From Carnobacterium_A sp047553015 (GTDB taxonomy: Bacteria; Bacillota; Bacilli; Lactobacillales; Carnobacteriaceae), in assembly GCF_047553015.1 (NCBI RefSeq), contig NZ_CP180212.1, forward strand, positions 2,205,818 to 2,269,817: a DNA stretch of 64,000 nucleotides, read 5' to 3'. The notes beneath the pieces were generated by a model, which was given only the letters and a program-made list of their open reading frames with translations, was not told where the DNA came from and did not search any database. Positions 8,010-16,490 of the stretch are shown here, one piece after another. The translations under genes were made by a program, and so were the position numbers. The stretch's first letter is position 1; the number at the start of each line of letters is the position of its first letter.

Positions 8010-8537
8010 TTATTTTTCTTCTACTTTATTGTCTACTACGATTGTTTCTGTATTGCCTTCTTCAGCTGCATCAACTAATTGTTGTGCATATGTTTTAAAT
8101 GATTCTGATGAGTGAGTTGCTCCTGTAACAACCTCAACTTCAGTTGGATCACCTTTAGCTACTAAATCATCGTTTAATTGAGGCGTATAATCAGCAGGGC
8201 CTGTTCCTACTTTTTCTACCATTGCTGCTTGATAGCCTTCATCTTCTGTTTTTAATTTACCCTCTTTATTAAGAGAATCATAATTTGATTCAGTAATTTC
8301 CCCGTCTTTTACCGTCAGTGAAAAATCAACTTTCCAGCCATTTTCATCTAAGTTTTTCTCTTCTAATTTATATGTACCATCTTGTAATTCTCCAACGGCT
8401 ACTTCGCTCGACATAACTTCACTTGAAGCTACTTCTGAACTTTCGTCTTTTGCTGCGTCATCGTTCCCGCAAGCAGCTAAAATAATTGTCGATGCAAAAA
8501 TAACAGATACTAACTTAAATCCTTTTTTAATTTCCAT
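8010..8537 (-). CDS. pplA: FMN-binding lipoprotein, PplA-like
   Basis: A 175-residue secreted lipoprotein. The signal peptide ends in LAAC, with the lipidated Cys at 23. A Ser/Glu-rich linker (residues 25-50) leads to one FMN-binding domain whose flavinylation motif reads EVVTGAT, with acceptor Thr141. Listeria PplA, as I recall, has two such domains, so this is a short version. The usual Asp at the motif start is Glu here. It should carry FMN attached by FmnB and pass electrons from quinol to extracellular acceptors. It is the first gene of the minus arm, divergent from ndh2. Confidence 0.88.
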   Translation of the reverse strand: MEIKKGFKLVSVIFASTIILAACGNDDAAKDESSEVASSEVMSSEVAVGELQDGTYKLEEKNLDENGWKVDFSLTVKDGEITESNYDSLNKEGKLKTEDEGYQAAMVEKVGTGPADYTPQLNDDLVAKGDPTEVEVVTGATHSSESFKTYAQQLVDAAEEGNTETIVVDNKVEEK

Positions 8538-8578
8538 AATGATTTACCACCCTGTTTTTTAGTCTGCTCTCACTTGGA

Positions 8579-8596
8579 TTGAAACCTTATTCACAA
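8579..8596. promoter_or_regulatory. Rex-like half-site in pplA leader
   Basis: TTGAAACCTTATTCACAA compared with the Rex consensus TTGTGAA-N4-TTCACAA: the right half is perfect and 4 of 7 positions match on the left. It lies between the predicted pplA promoter and its start codon, where a bound repressor could block transcription. The call is speculative without footprinting. Confidence 0.35.
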
Positions 8597-8619
8597 ATAA
8601 AGAAAGAGCATCTACAAGT

Positions 8620-8648
8620 AGTATAACCGATTATTATTTAGTTGTATA
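8620..8648 (-). promoter_or_regulatory. candidate promoter of pplA-fmnB-dmkA
   Basis: Minus-strand -35 TATACA (8648-8643), 17-base spacer, -10 TATACT (8625-8620). The -35 overlaps an imperfect repeat ending in TTCACAA (8642-8660), another partial Rex-like match. Confidence 0.5.
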
Positions 8649-8715
8649 TATTTTTCACAATTTTTTTAAAAAAACACTCTATTTCACTTTTTATTTTTTT
8701 AAACTTAAATGAATA

Positions 8716-8744
8716 TAGACAAAAGCATTATTTTTTAGTATACT
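8716..8744 (+). promoter_or_regulatory. candidate promoter of ndh2-eetB-dmkB
   Basis: Plus-strand -35 TAGACA (8716-8721), 17-base spacer, -10 TATACT (8739-8744). Transcription would start near 8751. A leader of about 115 bases follows, containing a Rex-like site and a 7-bp hairpin CCCATTA / TAATGGG (about 8803-8820) followed by a T-rich run. Confidence 0.5.
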
Positions 8745-8758
8745 TACTTTTACATAGG

Positions 8759-8776
8759 TTGTGAATTACTTAACTA
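8759..8776. promoter_or_regulatory. Rex-like operator downstream of ndh2 promoter
   Basis: TTGTGAATTACTTAACTA matches TTGTGAA-N4-TTCACAA at 12 of 14 defined positions, with a perfect left half. It begins about eight bases after the predicted start of transcription. Rex senses NADH/NAD+, which would suit control of an NADH dehydrogenase; no rex gene is in the window. Confidence 0.45.
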
Positions 8777-8866
8777 ACTTGATGTATTCATTTTGTACTT
8801 ATCCCATTAATTGTAATGGGTATTTTATTTATTTAACTATTATTATACTAATAAGGAGTGGAAAGA

Positions 8867-10726
8867 ATGACTTCAAAAAATATTGTTGTTGTTGGTGCAG
8901 GTTTTGCAGGTATCGCTACTACAAAGAAATTAGCTAAACGTTTCAAAAAAAATTCGGAGGTAAACATAACTCTGATTGATCGCTATTCTTACCAAACTTA
9001 CATGACTGAGTTACATGAAGTAGCCGGTGGTAGAGTGGAAGAAGAAGCTATTAAATTTGATTTACAACGCTTATTTTGTCGCTTAAAAAATGTTTCCTTA
9101 GTTACAGATAACGTAACTGAAATCGATCATGACAACAGAATGGTCTTAACTGAAAACGGTGCGTTTCCTTTTGATTACCTTGTTTTAGGTATGGGTGGAG
9201 AGCCGAACGATTTTGGAACTCCTGGGGTAAAAGAAAATGCCTTTACACTTTGGTCTTTAGATGATGCTTTAAAAATCAGACATCATATAGAAGAAACGGT
9301 TGCTCTTGCTGCTATTGAAAGAGATGCTGCTAAGCGAAAAGCTATGTTGAACTTTGTTGTTTGTGGTTCCGGCTTTACAGGAATTGAAATGATTGGCGAA
9401 TTAATGGATTGGAAGAAGAGACTAGCTAAAGACAATAAAATTGATCCTTCTGAAATTAATTTAATGGTCGTTGAAGCTGCTCCAACTATTCTAAACATGA
9501 TTTCTCGTAAAGATGCAGATAAAGCTGAAGTTTATATGGCTAAAAAAGGGATTCAATTATTGAAAAACTCTCCTATTATTGCTGTTGAATCAGATCATAT
9601 TGTTTTAAAATCAAATGAGAAAATACCGACACACACTTTAATTTGGACTGCTGGCGTTAAAGCCAATACAGATACTGAAAGTTTTGAGATGGAAACAGCC
9701 CGCGCAGGTCGCTTAGTAGCTAACGAATATATGGAAGCTAAAGGACTAGAGCAAGTATACGTTGTTGGAGATTTAGTTTATTATGAAGAATTTAAAGACA
9801 CACCAACACCTCAAATTGTTCAAGCTGCTGAACAAACTGGTCATACGGCTGCTGACAATATTATTGCTGATATTGAACAAACAGAAAAGAAAGTTTATTC
9901 AGGTAAATACCAAGGATTTATGGTCTCAATAGGTTCAACTTATGGCGTTGCTCATTTAGGAGACGTTATTCATTTAAGTGGATTTCTTGCTGTTTTAATG
10001 AAACATTTAGTTAACTTGTATTACTTCTTTGGTATTCGTTCTGGTTATTATGCAACACAATATATCTTCCACGAATTCTTTCATATTAAAGACCAAAGAA
10101 ACATATTCCGCGGTCATCTATCACGTTATGGCAATGTTCTTTGGAGTGTTCCATTACGGATTTTTTATGGTAGCATGTGGCTTTTTGAAGGGATTAAGAA
10201 GGCCTTTGGTTTATTCGGAACCGATAGTTGGTTTGGTAGTAAAGTTGCCCTTCCCTTCCCTTGGTTACAAGACGCTACAGCCGGTGCTTCAGCAGCCTAC
10301 ACAGAAGCCGAGGCAGCCAAACCAATCTTTGGCTTAAGCTATGCTTATGGAGAAGAGCCGATGATGGTCTTCACAAAAGCACCTGAGTGGTTTGAAAGCA
10401 TTATGAAAGTTATGATTCCTACACCAGAAGTAGCTTTAATTTTTCAAAAAGTAATGACACTTCTTGAAATTGCAATTGGATTAGCTCTTATTGGTGGATT
10501 ACTTGTTTGGTTGTTAAGTGCTTTAACAATTGTTCTCGTTGCAAGCTTTTCTTTATCAGGAATGTTTTATTGGGTTAATATTTGGTTTATTTTTGTTGCT
10601 ATTGCATTAATGAATGGTTCTGGACGCGCATTCGGTCTAGATTACTACATTATTCCATGGTTTCAAAAAATAGCAGGAAAATGGTGGTATGGAACACCGT
10701 CTTCATTGTATAATAAAAAAGCATAG
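8867..10726 (+). CDS. ndh2: membrane-anchored type II NADH dehydrogenase, Ndh2 of electron-transfer locus
   Basis: A 619-residue flavoprotein that oxidises NADH and reduces quinone. The first Rossmann motif GAGFAGIATTKKLAKR binds FAD, CGSGFTGIEMIGEL binds NADH, and VYVVGDL is the C-terminal FAD contact. About 200 residues beyond the usual NDH-2 length carry hydrophobic helices near the C-terminus, as in the Listeria EET-specific Ndh2. The start is ATG 8867 after AAGGAG; a GTG at 8858 overlaps that site. It heads the plus arm with eetB and dmkB. A respiratory-only NDH-2 is the alternative, less likely in this context. Confidence 0.92.
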   Translation: MTSKNIVVVGAGFAGIATTKKLAKRFKKNSEVNITLIDRYSYQTYMTELHEVAGGRVEEEAIKFDLQRLFCRLKNVSLVTDNVTEIDHDNRMVLTENGAFPFDYLVLGMGGEPNDFGTPGVKENAFTLWSLDDALKIRHHIEETVALAAIERDAAKRKAMLNFVVCGSGFTGIEMIGELMDWKKRLAKDNKIDPSEINLMVVEAAPTILNMISRKDADKAEVYMAKKGIQLLKNSPIIAVESDHIVLKSNEKIPTHTLIWTAGVKANTDTESFEMETARAGRLVANEYMEAKGLEQVYVVGDLVYYEEFKDTPTPQIVQAAEQTGHTAADNIIADIEQTEKKVYSGKYQGFMVSIGSTYGVAHLGDVIHLSGFLAVLMKHLVNLYYFFGIRSGYYATQYIFHEFFHIKDQRNIFRGHLSRYGNVLWSVPLRIFYGSMWLFEGIKKAFGLFGTDSWFGSKVALPFPWLQDATAGASAAYTEAEAAKPIFGLSYAYGEEPMMVFTKAPEWFESIMKVMIPTPEVALIFQKVMTLLEIAIGLALIGGLLVWLLSALTIVLVASFSLSGMFYWVNIWFIFVAIALMNGSGRAFGLDYYIIPWFQKIAGKWWYGTPSSLYNKKA

Positions 10727-10736
10727 GTTTTACACG

Positions 10737-10775
10737 AATAGAGTGGGTGCAGTTTACATCTGCCTTCACTCTATT
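10737..10775 (+). other. hairpin between ndh2 and eetB
   Basis: Inverted repeat AATAGAGTG / CACTCTATT with an inner GCAG / CTGC stem, followed by TTTAATTT. It could act as a weak terminator that lowers eetB-dmkB expression relative to ndh2. Confidence 0.5.
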
Positions 10776-10807
10776 TTAATTTCGAAAAAAGAAGGGAAAC
10801 TAATCCG

Positions 10808-11347
10808 ATGACAAAAAACCAAAAAATTGTTTACATTGCTTTGTTAGCTGCTCAAGCTGTTATTTTGGGTTTAGTTGAGCGAAGCATTCCTTTCCCATTC
10901 GCATTTGCTCCTGGAGCAAAATTAGGAATTGCTAACTTAATTACCATCATCGCATTGTTCACTCTTCCTTTCAAAGATAGTTTTACTGTTGTTTGGATTC
11001 GTTTAATTATGACAACTTTATTAGGAGGCACTCTTTCTACTTTTCTATACAGCTGTGCTGGTGCCCTATTAAGTTATTTAGGCATGTCAGCGGTGAAACA
11101 ATTGGGACCAAAACGTGTCAGTATTATCGGAATTAGTGCTACTGGAGGAATCTTACACAATGTTGGACAATTAGCTGTTGCCAGTTGGATCTCGCAAACG
11201 TGGACTGTTATGCTCTATTTACCGATCTTATCCTTTATGGGTATTTTATCTGGTATTGCCATCGGAATTGCAGCTAATTATTTAATGGAACATGTTCAAA
11301 CACTCAGGGAATTCAACGTTATTTATTACGATAAAGTGAGTGATTAA
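10808..11347 (+). CDS. eetB: Gx-transporter-family membrane protein, EetB-like
   Basis: A 179-residue polytopic membrane protein of the family once called heptaprenyl diphosphate synthase component I, now Gx transporter. It has about five hydrophobic helices. The segment ERSIPFPFAFAPGAKLGIANL and GGTLSTFLYSCAGALLSY are typical. In Listeria the homologue EetB sits in the electron-transfer locus with EetA; its precise role is unknown. The usual small partner EetA (NusG domain II protein) is not found between ndh2 and this gene. Start ATG with an AAGGGAA site. Confidence 0.85.
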   Translation: MTKNQKIVYIALLAAQAVILGLVERSIPFPFAFAPGAKLGIANLITIIALFTLPFKDSFTVVWIRLIMTTLLGGTLSTFLYSCAGALLSYLGMSAVKQLGPKRVSIIGISATGGILHNVGQLAVASWISQTWTVMLYLPILSFMGILSGIAIGIAANYLMEHVQTLREFNVIYYDKVSD

Positions 11348-11389
11348 AAAATAGTCCACTTACCTAAACATAGAAAGGAGTTGTTGAGG

Positions 11390-12370
11390 ATGCCTGTGTC
11401 CTCCTTCTGGGAACCTTATTCGGATTTGCAAGTAGAGTTAGAATCGGTCACAAACTTAATGGCTGACCAAATTCGTTTACGCAATAAAGAAATCGAATCT
11501 GTACTTCTAGAGAGTATATATCATGGCGGAAAAATGATCCGCCCAGCCTATACCCTACTTTTCTCAAAATTTGGTGAAAATCAACAAGTCGATCGAACAC
11601 TTGCCCTTTCTGCTGCAGTCGAGCTACTCCATACAGCCACATTAATTCATGATGACATTGTTGATGACTCTCCTCTAAGACGAGGAGCACCTAGTCTTCA
11701 GTCTCAATATGGAAAAGATGTCGCTGTCTATGCTGGAGATTATCTCTTTACTGTTTGTTTTCGTCTTTTATCTAACTATGCTGATACAACGGAACAAATC
11801 GAAGTAAATACTCGCGGTATGGAACGTATTCTAATGGGTGAGTTAGACCAAATGTATTTACGCTACAATAAAAATATGTCTATTCGAAATTATTTAACTC
11901 AAATTTCTGGAAAAACAGCTCAATTATTTGCTCTTGCTTGTTATTCAGGTGCCTTAAATGGTGGAAAATCCGAAAAATTTTCTAGGAATGGTTATTATAT
12001 TGGTAGTCATATTGGAATGGCCTTCCAAATAATTGATGATATTTTAGATTATTCTCAAACCGCTATTGTCTTTGGGAAACCTGTTTTAGAAGATGTTCGT
12101 CAAGGTATCTATACTGCCCCTTTAATTTTTGCTCTTCAAGAAAAAAATCTTCGCTTGGGAGAACTTATAGATAAACAAGAAAGATTAACTGAAGCAGATG
12201 CTAAAGAAATTCAACAGTTGGTTATTAAATTAGGTGGTTTAGAAAAAGCAAAACAATTAGCTAGAAAATATACGCAAAAAGCAATAAAACGAATAGATCT
12301 GTTACCTGATCAAAAAGAAAAAGAACAAATAAAAAAAATAACCTTATCTTTATTAGATCGTCCTATTTAG
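11390..12370 (+). CDS. dmkB: polyprenyl diphosphate synthase, DmkB-like
   Basis: A trans-isoprenyl diphosphate synthase of 326 residues. The first Asp-rich motif DDIVDDSPLRRG and second DDILDY chelate Mg and the diphosphates. It would build the side chain for the demethylmenaquinone made by DmkA. The start is ATG 11390, nine bases after AAAGGAG; TTG codons just upstream touch that site and are rejected. It ends the plus arm at a strong terminator. Family is firm; chain length is not deducible. Confidence 0.9.
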   Translation: MPVSSFWEPYSDLQVELESVTNLMADQIRLRNKEIESVLLESIYHGGKMIRPAYTLLFSKFGENQQVDRTLALSAAVELLHTATLIHDDIVDDSPLRRGAPSLQSQYGKDVAVYAGDYLFTVCFRLLSNYADTTEQIEVNTRGMERILMGELDQMYLRYNKNMSIRNYLTQISGKTAQLFALACYSGALNGGKSEKFSRNGYYIGSHIGMAFQIIDDILDYSQTAIVFGKPVLEDVRQGIYTAPLIFALQEKNLRLGELIDKQERLTEADAKEIQQLVIKLGGLEKAKQLARKYTQKAIKRIDLLPDQKEKEQIKKITLSLLDRPI

Positions 12371-12386
12371 GTGATATCAAAAAAAC

Positions 12387-12440
12387 AAATAATAAGAGCC
12401 ATACAAAAGACGTTTATCTTTTGTATGGCTCTTATTATTT
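12387..12440. terminator. bidirectional terminator between dmkB and sigH
   Basis: A perfect 24-bp stem (12387-12410 and 12417-12440) with a six-base loop. The arms begin AAATAATAAGAGCC and end GGCTCTTATTATTT. It separates the converging dmkB and sigH genes. Confidence 0.9.
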
Positions 12441-12527
12441 AAAAACTTGCAAGAATAGTAGACGTTTTTTGCTTATCTGATTTTACTTTATTTTAAAAGT
12501 ACACGCTTTCATTTTTAGCCCTTGTTC

Positions 12528-13124
12528 TCATTCAAGTAGTTGTTTTAGTTTACGTTTGCAACGATCTAACGCATTCTTAACTCGTAAAGTATCACAATTT
12601 AAGTGAACTGATATTGCCTCAACATCTTTATTGTGAATAAAATCTAAAAATACACGTTGCTCAAATTCTGATAATGTGTCTTGATAATCAGCTAGTCTTT
12701 CTCGAACTTGAAGAATTTCGATTGTTGGAAGTTGACCCTTTCCTTGTAGTATGTATTGCATACCTTGCTGACTTTCAAGCATTTCTTCTAATGACTCAGC
12801 ATTCTTTTCAATTATTCTTTTTTTAGCCATATCTTTACGGACAAGACTGTATATATGATGTTTTAAGTTTAATTTATAAAAATTGCCGAACGTGTGACCT
12901 TTTTCACTATCGAACGTGTGAATGGTTTTATTAAAAACCATTCTAGCTTCTTGTAAAAAATCATCTGATTCAAAACTTTTTAAATAAAAATCTTTCGTTA
13001 TCTTTATAGATAAAGCATGGTAGCGCTTAAAAATAACATCAAAAGGAGTATTATCTCCATTTTTTATAACCGCTATTATTTCGTTATCACTCATTTGTGT
13101 AAAAAGGTCATCGTTCTCTAGCAT
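12528..13124 (-). CDS. sigH: sigma-70 family sigma factor, SigH-like
   Basis: A 198-residue alternative sigma factor resembling SigH/sigma-30 and ComX-type factors. Region 2 includes DDFLQEARMVFNKTIHTFD, and a C-terminal helix-turn-helix (about residues 150-195) corresponds to region 4. The start ATG follows AAGGAGGAAA. It lies next to rae1 (yacP), as sigH does in Bacillus. In non-sporulating relatives such factors may control competence genes; that role is inferred. Confidence 0.88.
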   Translation of the reverse strand: MLENDDLFTQMSDNEIIAVIKNGDNTPFDVIFKRYHALSIKITKDFYLKSFESDDFLQEARMVFNKTIHTFDSEKGHTFGNFYKLNLKHHIYSLVRKDMAKKRIIEKNAESLEEMLESQQGMQYILQGKGQLPTIEILQVRERLADYQDTLSEFEQRVFLDFIHNKDVEAISVHLNCDTLRVKNALDRCKRKLKQLLE

Positions 13125-13219
13125 TTATTTTCCTCCTTAAGATAATGAACTGTAAAATTCAAAAAATAATTTTGAGTCTACTATTCTCGAAAGTTTCTAA
13201 AAAATGAGATAAACCTCAT

Positions 13220-13744
13220 TTATCTTTTAGTTAAATCATCTCTCAATTTTTCCAGTTTATCTAGTTGAAGGCGGTTCCATGGCGAGTTACGACGATATTG
13301 CTGGAAATGATATTCTTTTGCATCTGAAGCAATAGCTTTTTTAGCTATTTGTAAATCTTTATAGAGTTCGTTAGCAGATTTACGTAGTGCTCCTTTTTGA
13401 AAAACCAACCATTGCTCCGCAAGATCACTTGTTGCAACTGTCACTTGCGTAATTAACAAATTTTCTTCTCCAATAACCCTTTCAATATAACTATCCGCGG
13501 TTTCTCCTTCTTTCGTGAAAACAACAGTTAATGTGTATTTTTTATATGATTTTTGGATACCAGGAACAAGTTGAGCATCGAATATTATACGGGTTTCAAT
13601 ACCTGTATATTGTTGATAATTCGCTAATTCATGAAGCAATAGTTCTCTAGCGTCTTCCATCTTATCTTTGTCTTTTAATTTCACTAATTCTGGCCACGAA
13701 CCTATCATATTATATCCATCAATAATTAACAATTCTTTTTTCAT
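13220..13744 (-). CDS. rae1: ribosome-associated NYN-domain endoribonuclease Rae1/YacP
   Basis: A 174-residue NYN/PIN-like nuclease. The N-terminal motif IIDGYNMIGSW and the acidic residues in FDAQLVPG and TSDLAEQW are those of YacP, which cleaves mRNA in the ribosomal A site in Bacillus. Start ATG 13744 behind AAAGGGGGG; the ORF upstream to 13771 is less likely. It follows rlmB by 35 bases in the same direction. Confidence 0.9.
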   Translation of the reverse strand: MKKELLIIDGYNMIGSWPELVKLKDKDKMEDARELLLHELANYQQYTGIETRIIFDAQLVPGIQKSYKKYTLTVVFTKEGETADSYIERVIGEENLLITQVTVATSDLAEQWLVFQKGALRKSANELYKDLQIAKKAIASDAKEYHFQQYRRNSPWNRLQLDKLEKLRDDLTKR

Positions 13745-13779
13745 GAAATTTATCCCCCCTTTCCTCATCATTTTATCAT

Positions 13780-14634
13780 TTAAATCTTATGGCGACCTCT
13801 GAAAACTTCATACATCAACAAGCTTGCGGCAACACTGGCGTTTAAACTTTGAACATGACCTGTCATTGGTATGGTTAACATCCCATCCATCTGTTCTTTG
13901 ACCAAACGAGTAATTCCTTTTCCTTCATTACCGATTACCAAAGCTAATGGTATAGTTGTTTCCCATTTACGGTAATCTTGACCTTCCATATCTGTTCCAT
14001 AAAACCAAATGCCTCGTTCTTTCAATTCATTAATTGTTTGAGTTAAATTCGTTACTCGGGCTACAGGAACGTGCTCTATTGCCCCAGTTGAAGCTTTAGC
14101 AACCGTTGCGGTTAAGCCAACAGCGCGTCTTTTAGGAATAATAATTCCGTGAGCACCACTTGCATCAGCTGTACGCATAATGGAACCTAAATTATGAGGA
14201 TCTTCTACACCGTCTAAAATAATAAAGAACGGATCTTCTCCTTTTGCTGCAGCAGCAGCAAACAAATCATCAATTGTTGCATACTGAAATGCTGCAGCAG
14301 CGATAACTACTCCTTGATGTACCACACCTTCTACTAATCGGTCTAGTTTTGTTTTTGGCACATAAGAAATTTGAACGTTTCTTTTTTTAGCTAGCTTTTG
14401 AATTTCATCCATTTTAGATCCGCTTAGTCCTTCTTGAATAAAGACTTTATTGATATCTCGTTCAGATTTTAAGACTTCTATTGCAGGTAATCGACCTGCA
14501 ACTAAATCTTGCTGTTGTTCTTCTTCTTCCATAGATTCAATCGGAGCACTTTCTTCTCTTCGAGCTCTAACAGGTTTAGATGGTCTCTTTTGATTGATAT
14601 TTTGTTTATTAAATGTACGTTTATCTTTGGACAT
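13780..14634 (-). CDS. rlmB: 23S rRNA 2'-O-methyltransferase RlmB (TrmH family)
   Basis: A SPOUT methyltransferase of 284 residues. A charged N-terminal extension (1-45) precedes the substrate-binding domain beginning AGRLPAIEVLKSERD. SPOUT motifs DGVEDPHNLGSIMRTADA, GNEGKGI and SLNASVAASLLMYE form the knotted SAM site. It is expected to methylate the peptidyl-transferase-region guanosine of 23S rRNA. Its start overlaps the end of mrnC by 14 bases, so translation is probably coupled. Confidence 0.94.
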   Translation of the reverse strand: MSKDKRTFNKQNINQKRPSKPVRARREESAPIESMEEEEQQQDLVAGRLPAIEVLKSERDINKVFIQEGLSGSKMDEIQKLAKKRNVQISYVPKTKLDRLVEGVVHQGVVIAAAAFQYATIDDLFAAAAAKGEDPFFIILDGVEDPHNLGSIMRTADASGAHGIIIPKRRAVGLTATVAKASTGAIEHVPVARVTNLTQTINELKERGIWFYGTDMEGQDYRKWETTIPLALVIGNEGKGITRLVKEQMDGMLTIPMTGHVQSLNASVAASLLMYEVFRGRHKI

Positions 14635-15079
14635 TATTTTTTACCTCCACAGTGTGAATACACCAATTGATTAGTTCTTCCAGTCGTTTTGTTTGCTTTG
14701 ATAAATGCAAATATCCCATTAACGCTTCAAATCCTGTTGAGGTACGATACGTGATAATATCAGCGTTTTTTGCTGTTGTATGACTTTTAGAATTTCGACC
14801 ACGCTTATACATCTCGATTTCTTTTTCAGTCAACAACTCTTTTTCATCTAACATTTCATGCATCAGCATATTTTGCGCTTTAGCTGAAACATATTTCGTT
14901 GCTGTTTTATGCAATTGATTGGGACGTGTAAATCCAACTTCAACTAGATGGTCACGAATATAAATTTCATAAATAGCATCTCCTACATATGCTAAGGCTA
15001 GGCCATTTAATAAAGACCAATCTTTTTTCATTTCTTCTTTATTGTTTTCTTCTCCATCTTGTTCCTTGTGGGGTATCAT
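14621..15079 (-). CDS. mrnC: Mini-ribonuclease III
   Basis: Mini-RNase III, 152 residues: an RNase III catalytic domain without the dsRNA-binding domain, which matures 23S rRNA. The signature LAYVGDAIYEIYIRDHL and the later FEALMGYL carry the metal-binding acids. The start at 15079 has AAGGAAGG about ten bases upstream and overlaps the cysS end by 41 bases; ATG 15031 is an alternative closer to the usual length of about 140 residues. Confidence 0.92.
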   Translation of the reverse strand: MIPHKEQDGEENNKEEMKKDWSLLNGLALAYVGDAIYEIYIRDHLVEVGFTRPNQLHKTATKYVSAKAQNMLMHEMLDEKELLTEKEIEMYKRGRNSKSHTTAKNADIITYRTSTGFEALMGYLHLSKQTKRLEELINWCIHTVEVKNNVQR

Positions 15080-16448
15080 CTAAAATAATTCCTTCCTTTT
15101 TTAATAAATCTCTAATTTCATCACTACGTTTAAAATCTTTATTTAATCGTGCAGTATTTCTTTCTTCTATTAATTCTTCAATTTTATTATCAACTAGTTC
15201 CTTTGTGCCAAAAGTAATACCAAAAATTTGCATCAGCTCTTCGAATTGTGAAAGCATAGCTGTTAAAACTGCTTCTGAAACGTCATCTTGTTCACTATAG
15301 ATATTCATTAATTTTGCTAATTCATAAATGACTGTAATCCCGTTTGCCGAATTAAAATCATCATCCATTTCTTCAATAAATTGTTTTTTTATACCTGTTA
15401 GTTGTTTTAAATAATCTAAGTCGCTAGGTAAAACTTTCAACGCATCTGCTAAGCGGTAAGAAACATTATCGTATGATCTTCTCAATTTATTTAAGTTTGT
15501 TTTAGCCTCTTCAATTGTCGCTTCGTTATAACTAATTGGTCTTCTATATTGTGTAGTAGCCATAAAGAATCGTAAAATCTGAGGGTCCATTTCTTTTATC
15601 ATGTCATGCACGAGCACGAAATTCCCGAGTGATTTACTCATTTTTTCGTTGTCCATCGTTACAAATCCATTATGCATCCAATAATTAGCAAATGTATGAC
15701 CTGTTTTAGCTTCACTTTGGGCTATTTCATTTTCATGATGGGGAAAAGATAAATCTTGTCCTCCTGCATGAATATCGATGGTGTCACCTAAGTATTTAGT
15801 TGCCATCACTGAACATTCAATATGCCAACCTGGTCTACCGAATCCCCAAGGAGCTTCCCAATTGATTTCATCTGCTTTAACAGCCTTCCATAAAGCAAAA
15901 TCTAAAGGATCTTCCTTCTTATTATTCTCACTCATTTCTGTTCGATTGCTAGCTCCAACTTCTAATTCGTCAATAGATATTCCACTTAATCTACCATATT
16001 TTTTGAATTTGCGGGTTCTATAATACACGTCTCCATCAACAATATATGCGTATCCTTTTTCAATTAGAACCGCTATAAAATCGACTATTTCAGGAATATT
16101 ATCCATAACTCGCGGATTAGCCGTTGCGTCTCCAACACCTAGAGCTTTAGTATCTTTATAGTAAGCCTCAATAAAACGATCAGCTACTTCTGGAGCTGTT
16201 ACATTAAGTTCTTTAGCTGCACGAATGATTTTATCATCCACATCTGTAAAGTTAGAGATAAATTTCACTTCATAATCCCGGTATTCTAAATAGCGTCGCA
16301 CCGTGTCAAATGCTACTGTGCTACGAGCATTCCCAATGTGGATGTAATTATACACTGTTGGACCACAAACATACATCTTTACTTTACCCGGTTCTAACGG
16401 AGTAAAAACTTCTTTTTCTCTTGTTAAAGTATTGTATATTTTTATCAT
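15039..16448 (-). CDS. cysS: cysteinyl-tRNA synthetase
   Basis: Class I synthetase, 469 residues, charging tRNA-Cys. Zinc ligand Cys28 in YVCGPTVYN is followed by the HIGN signature (37-40); KMSKSLGNF is the second ATP motif, and GWHIECS holds another zinc ligand. The start is ATG 16448 behind GAGGAG, not the upstream ORF start. It is cotranscribed with cysE 42 bases upstream, behind a Cys-type T-box. Confidence 0.97.
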   Translation of the reverse strand: MIKIYNTLTREKEVFTPLEPGKVKMYVCGPTVYNYIHIGNARSTVAFDTVRRYLEYRDYEVKFISNFTDVDDKIIRAAKELNVTAPEVADRFIEAYYKDTKALGVGDATANPRVMDNIPEIVDFIAVLIEKGYAYIVDGDVYYRTRKFKKYGRLSGISIDELEVGASNRTEMSENNKKEDPLDFALWKAVKADEINWEAPWGFGRPGWHIECSVMATKYLGDTIDIHAGGQDLSFPHHENEIAQSEAKTGHTFANYWMHNGFVTMDNEKMSKSLGNFVLVHDMIKEMDPQILRFFMATTQYRRPISYNEATIEEAKTNLNKLRRSYDNVSYRLADALKVLPSDLDYLKQLTGIKKQFIEEMDDDFNSANGITVIYELAKLMNIYSEQDDVSEAVLTAMLSQFEELMQIFGITFGTKELVDNKIEELIEERNTARLNKDFKRSDEIRDLLKKEGIILDDTPQGTRWRRKQ

Positions 16449-16490
16449 TATTAATCTCCTCACTTTAAAAAGCACTAGATAGTTGACTGG

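Noticed and set aside
8858..8866. GTG at 8858 as the ndh2 start
   Set aside because: It overlaps the AAGGAG ribosome site used by ATG 8867.
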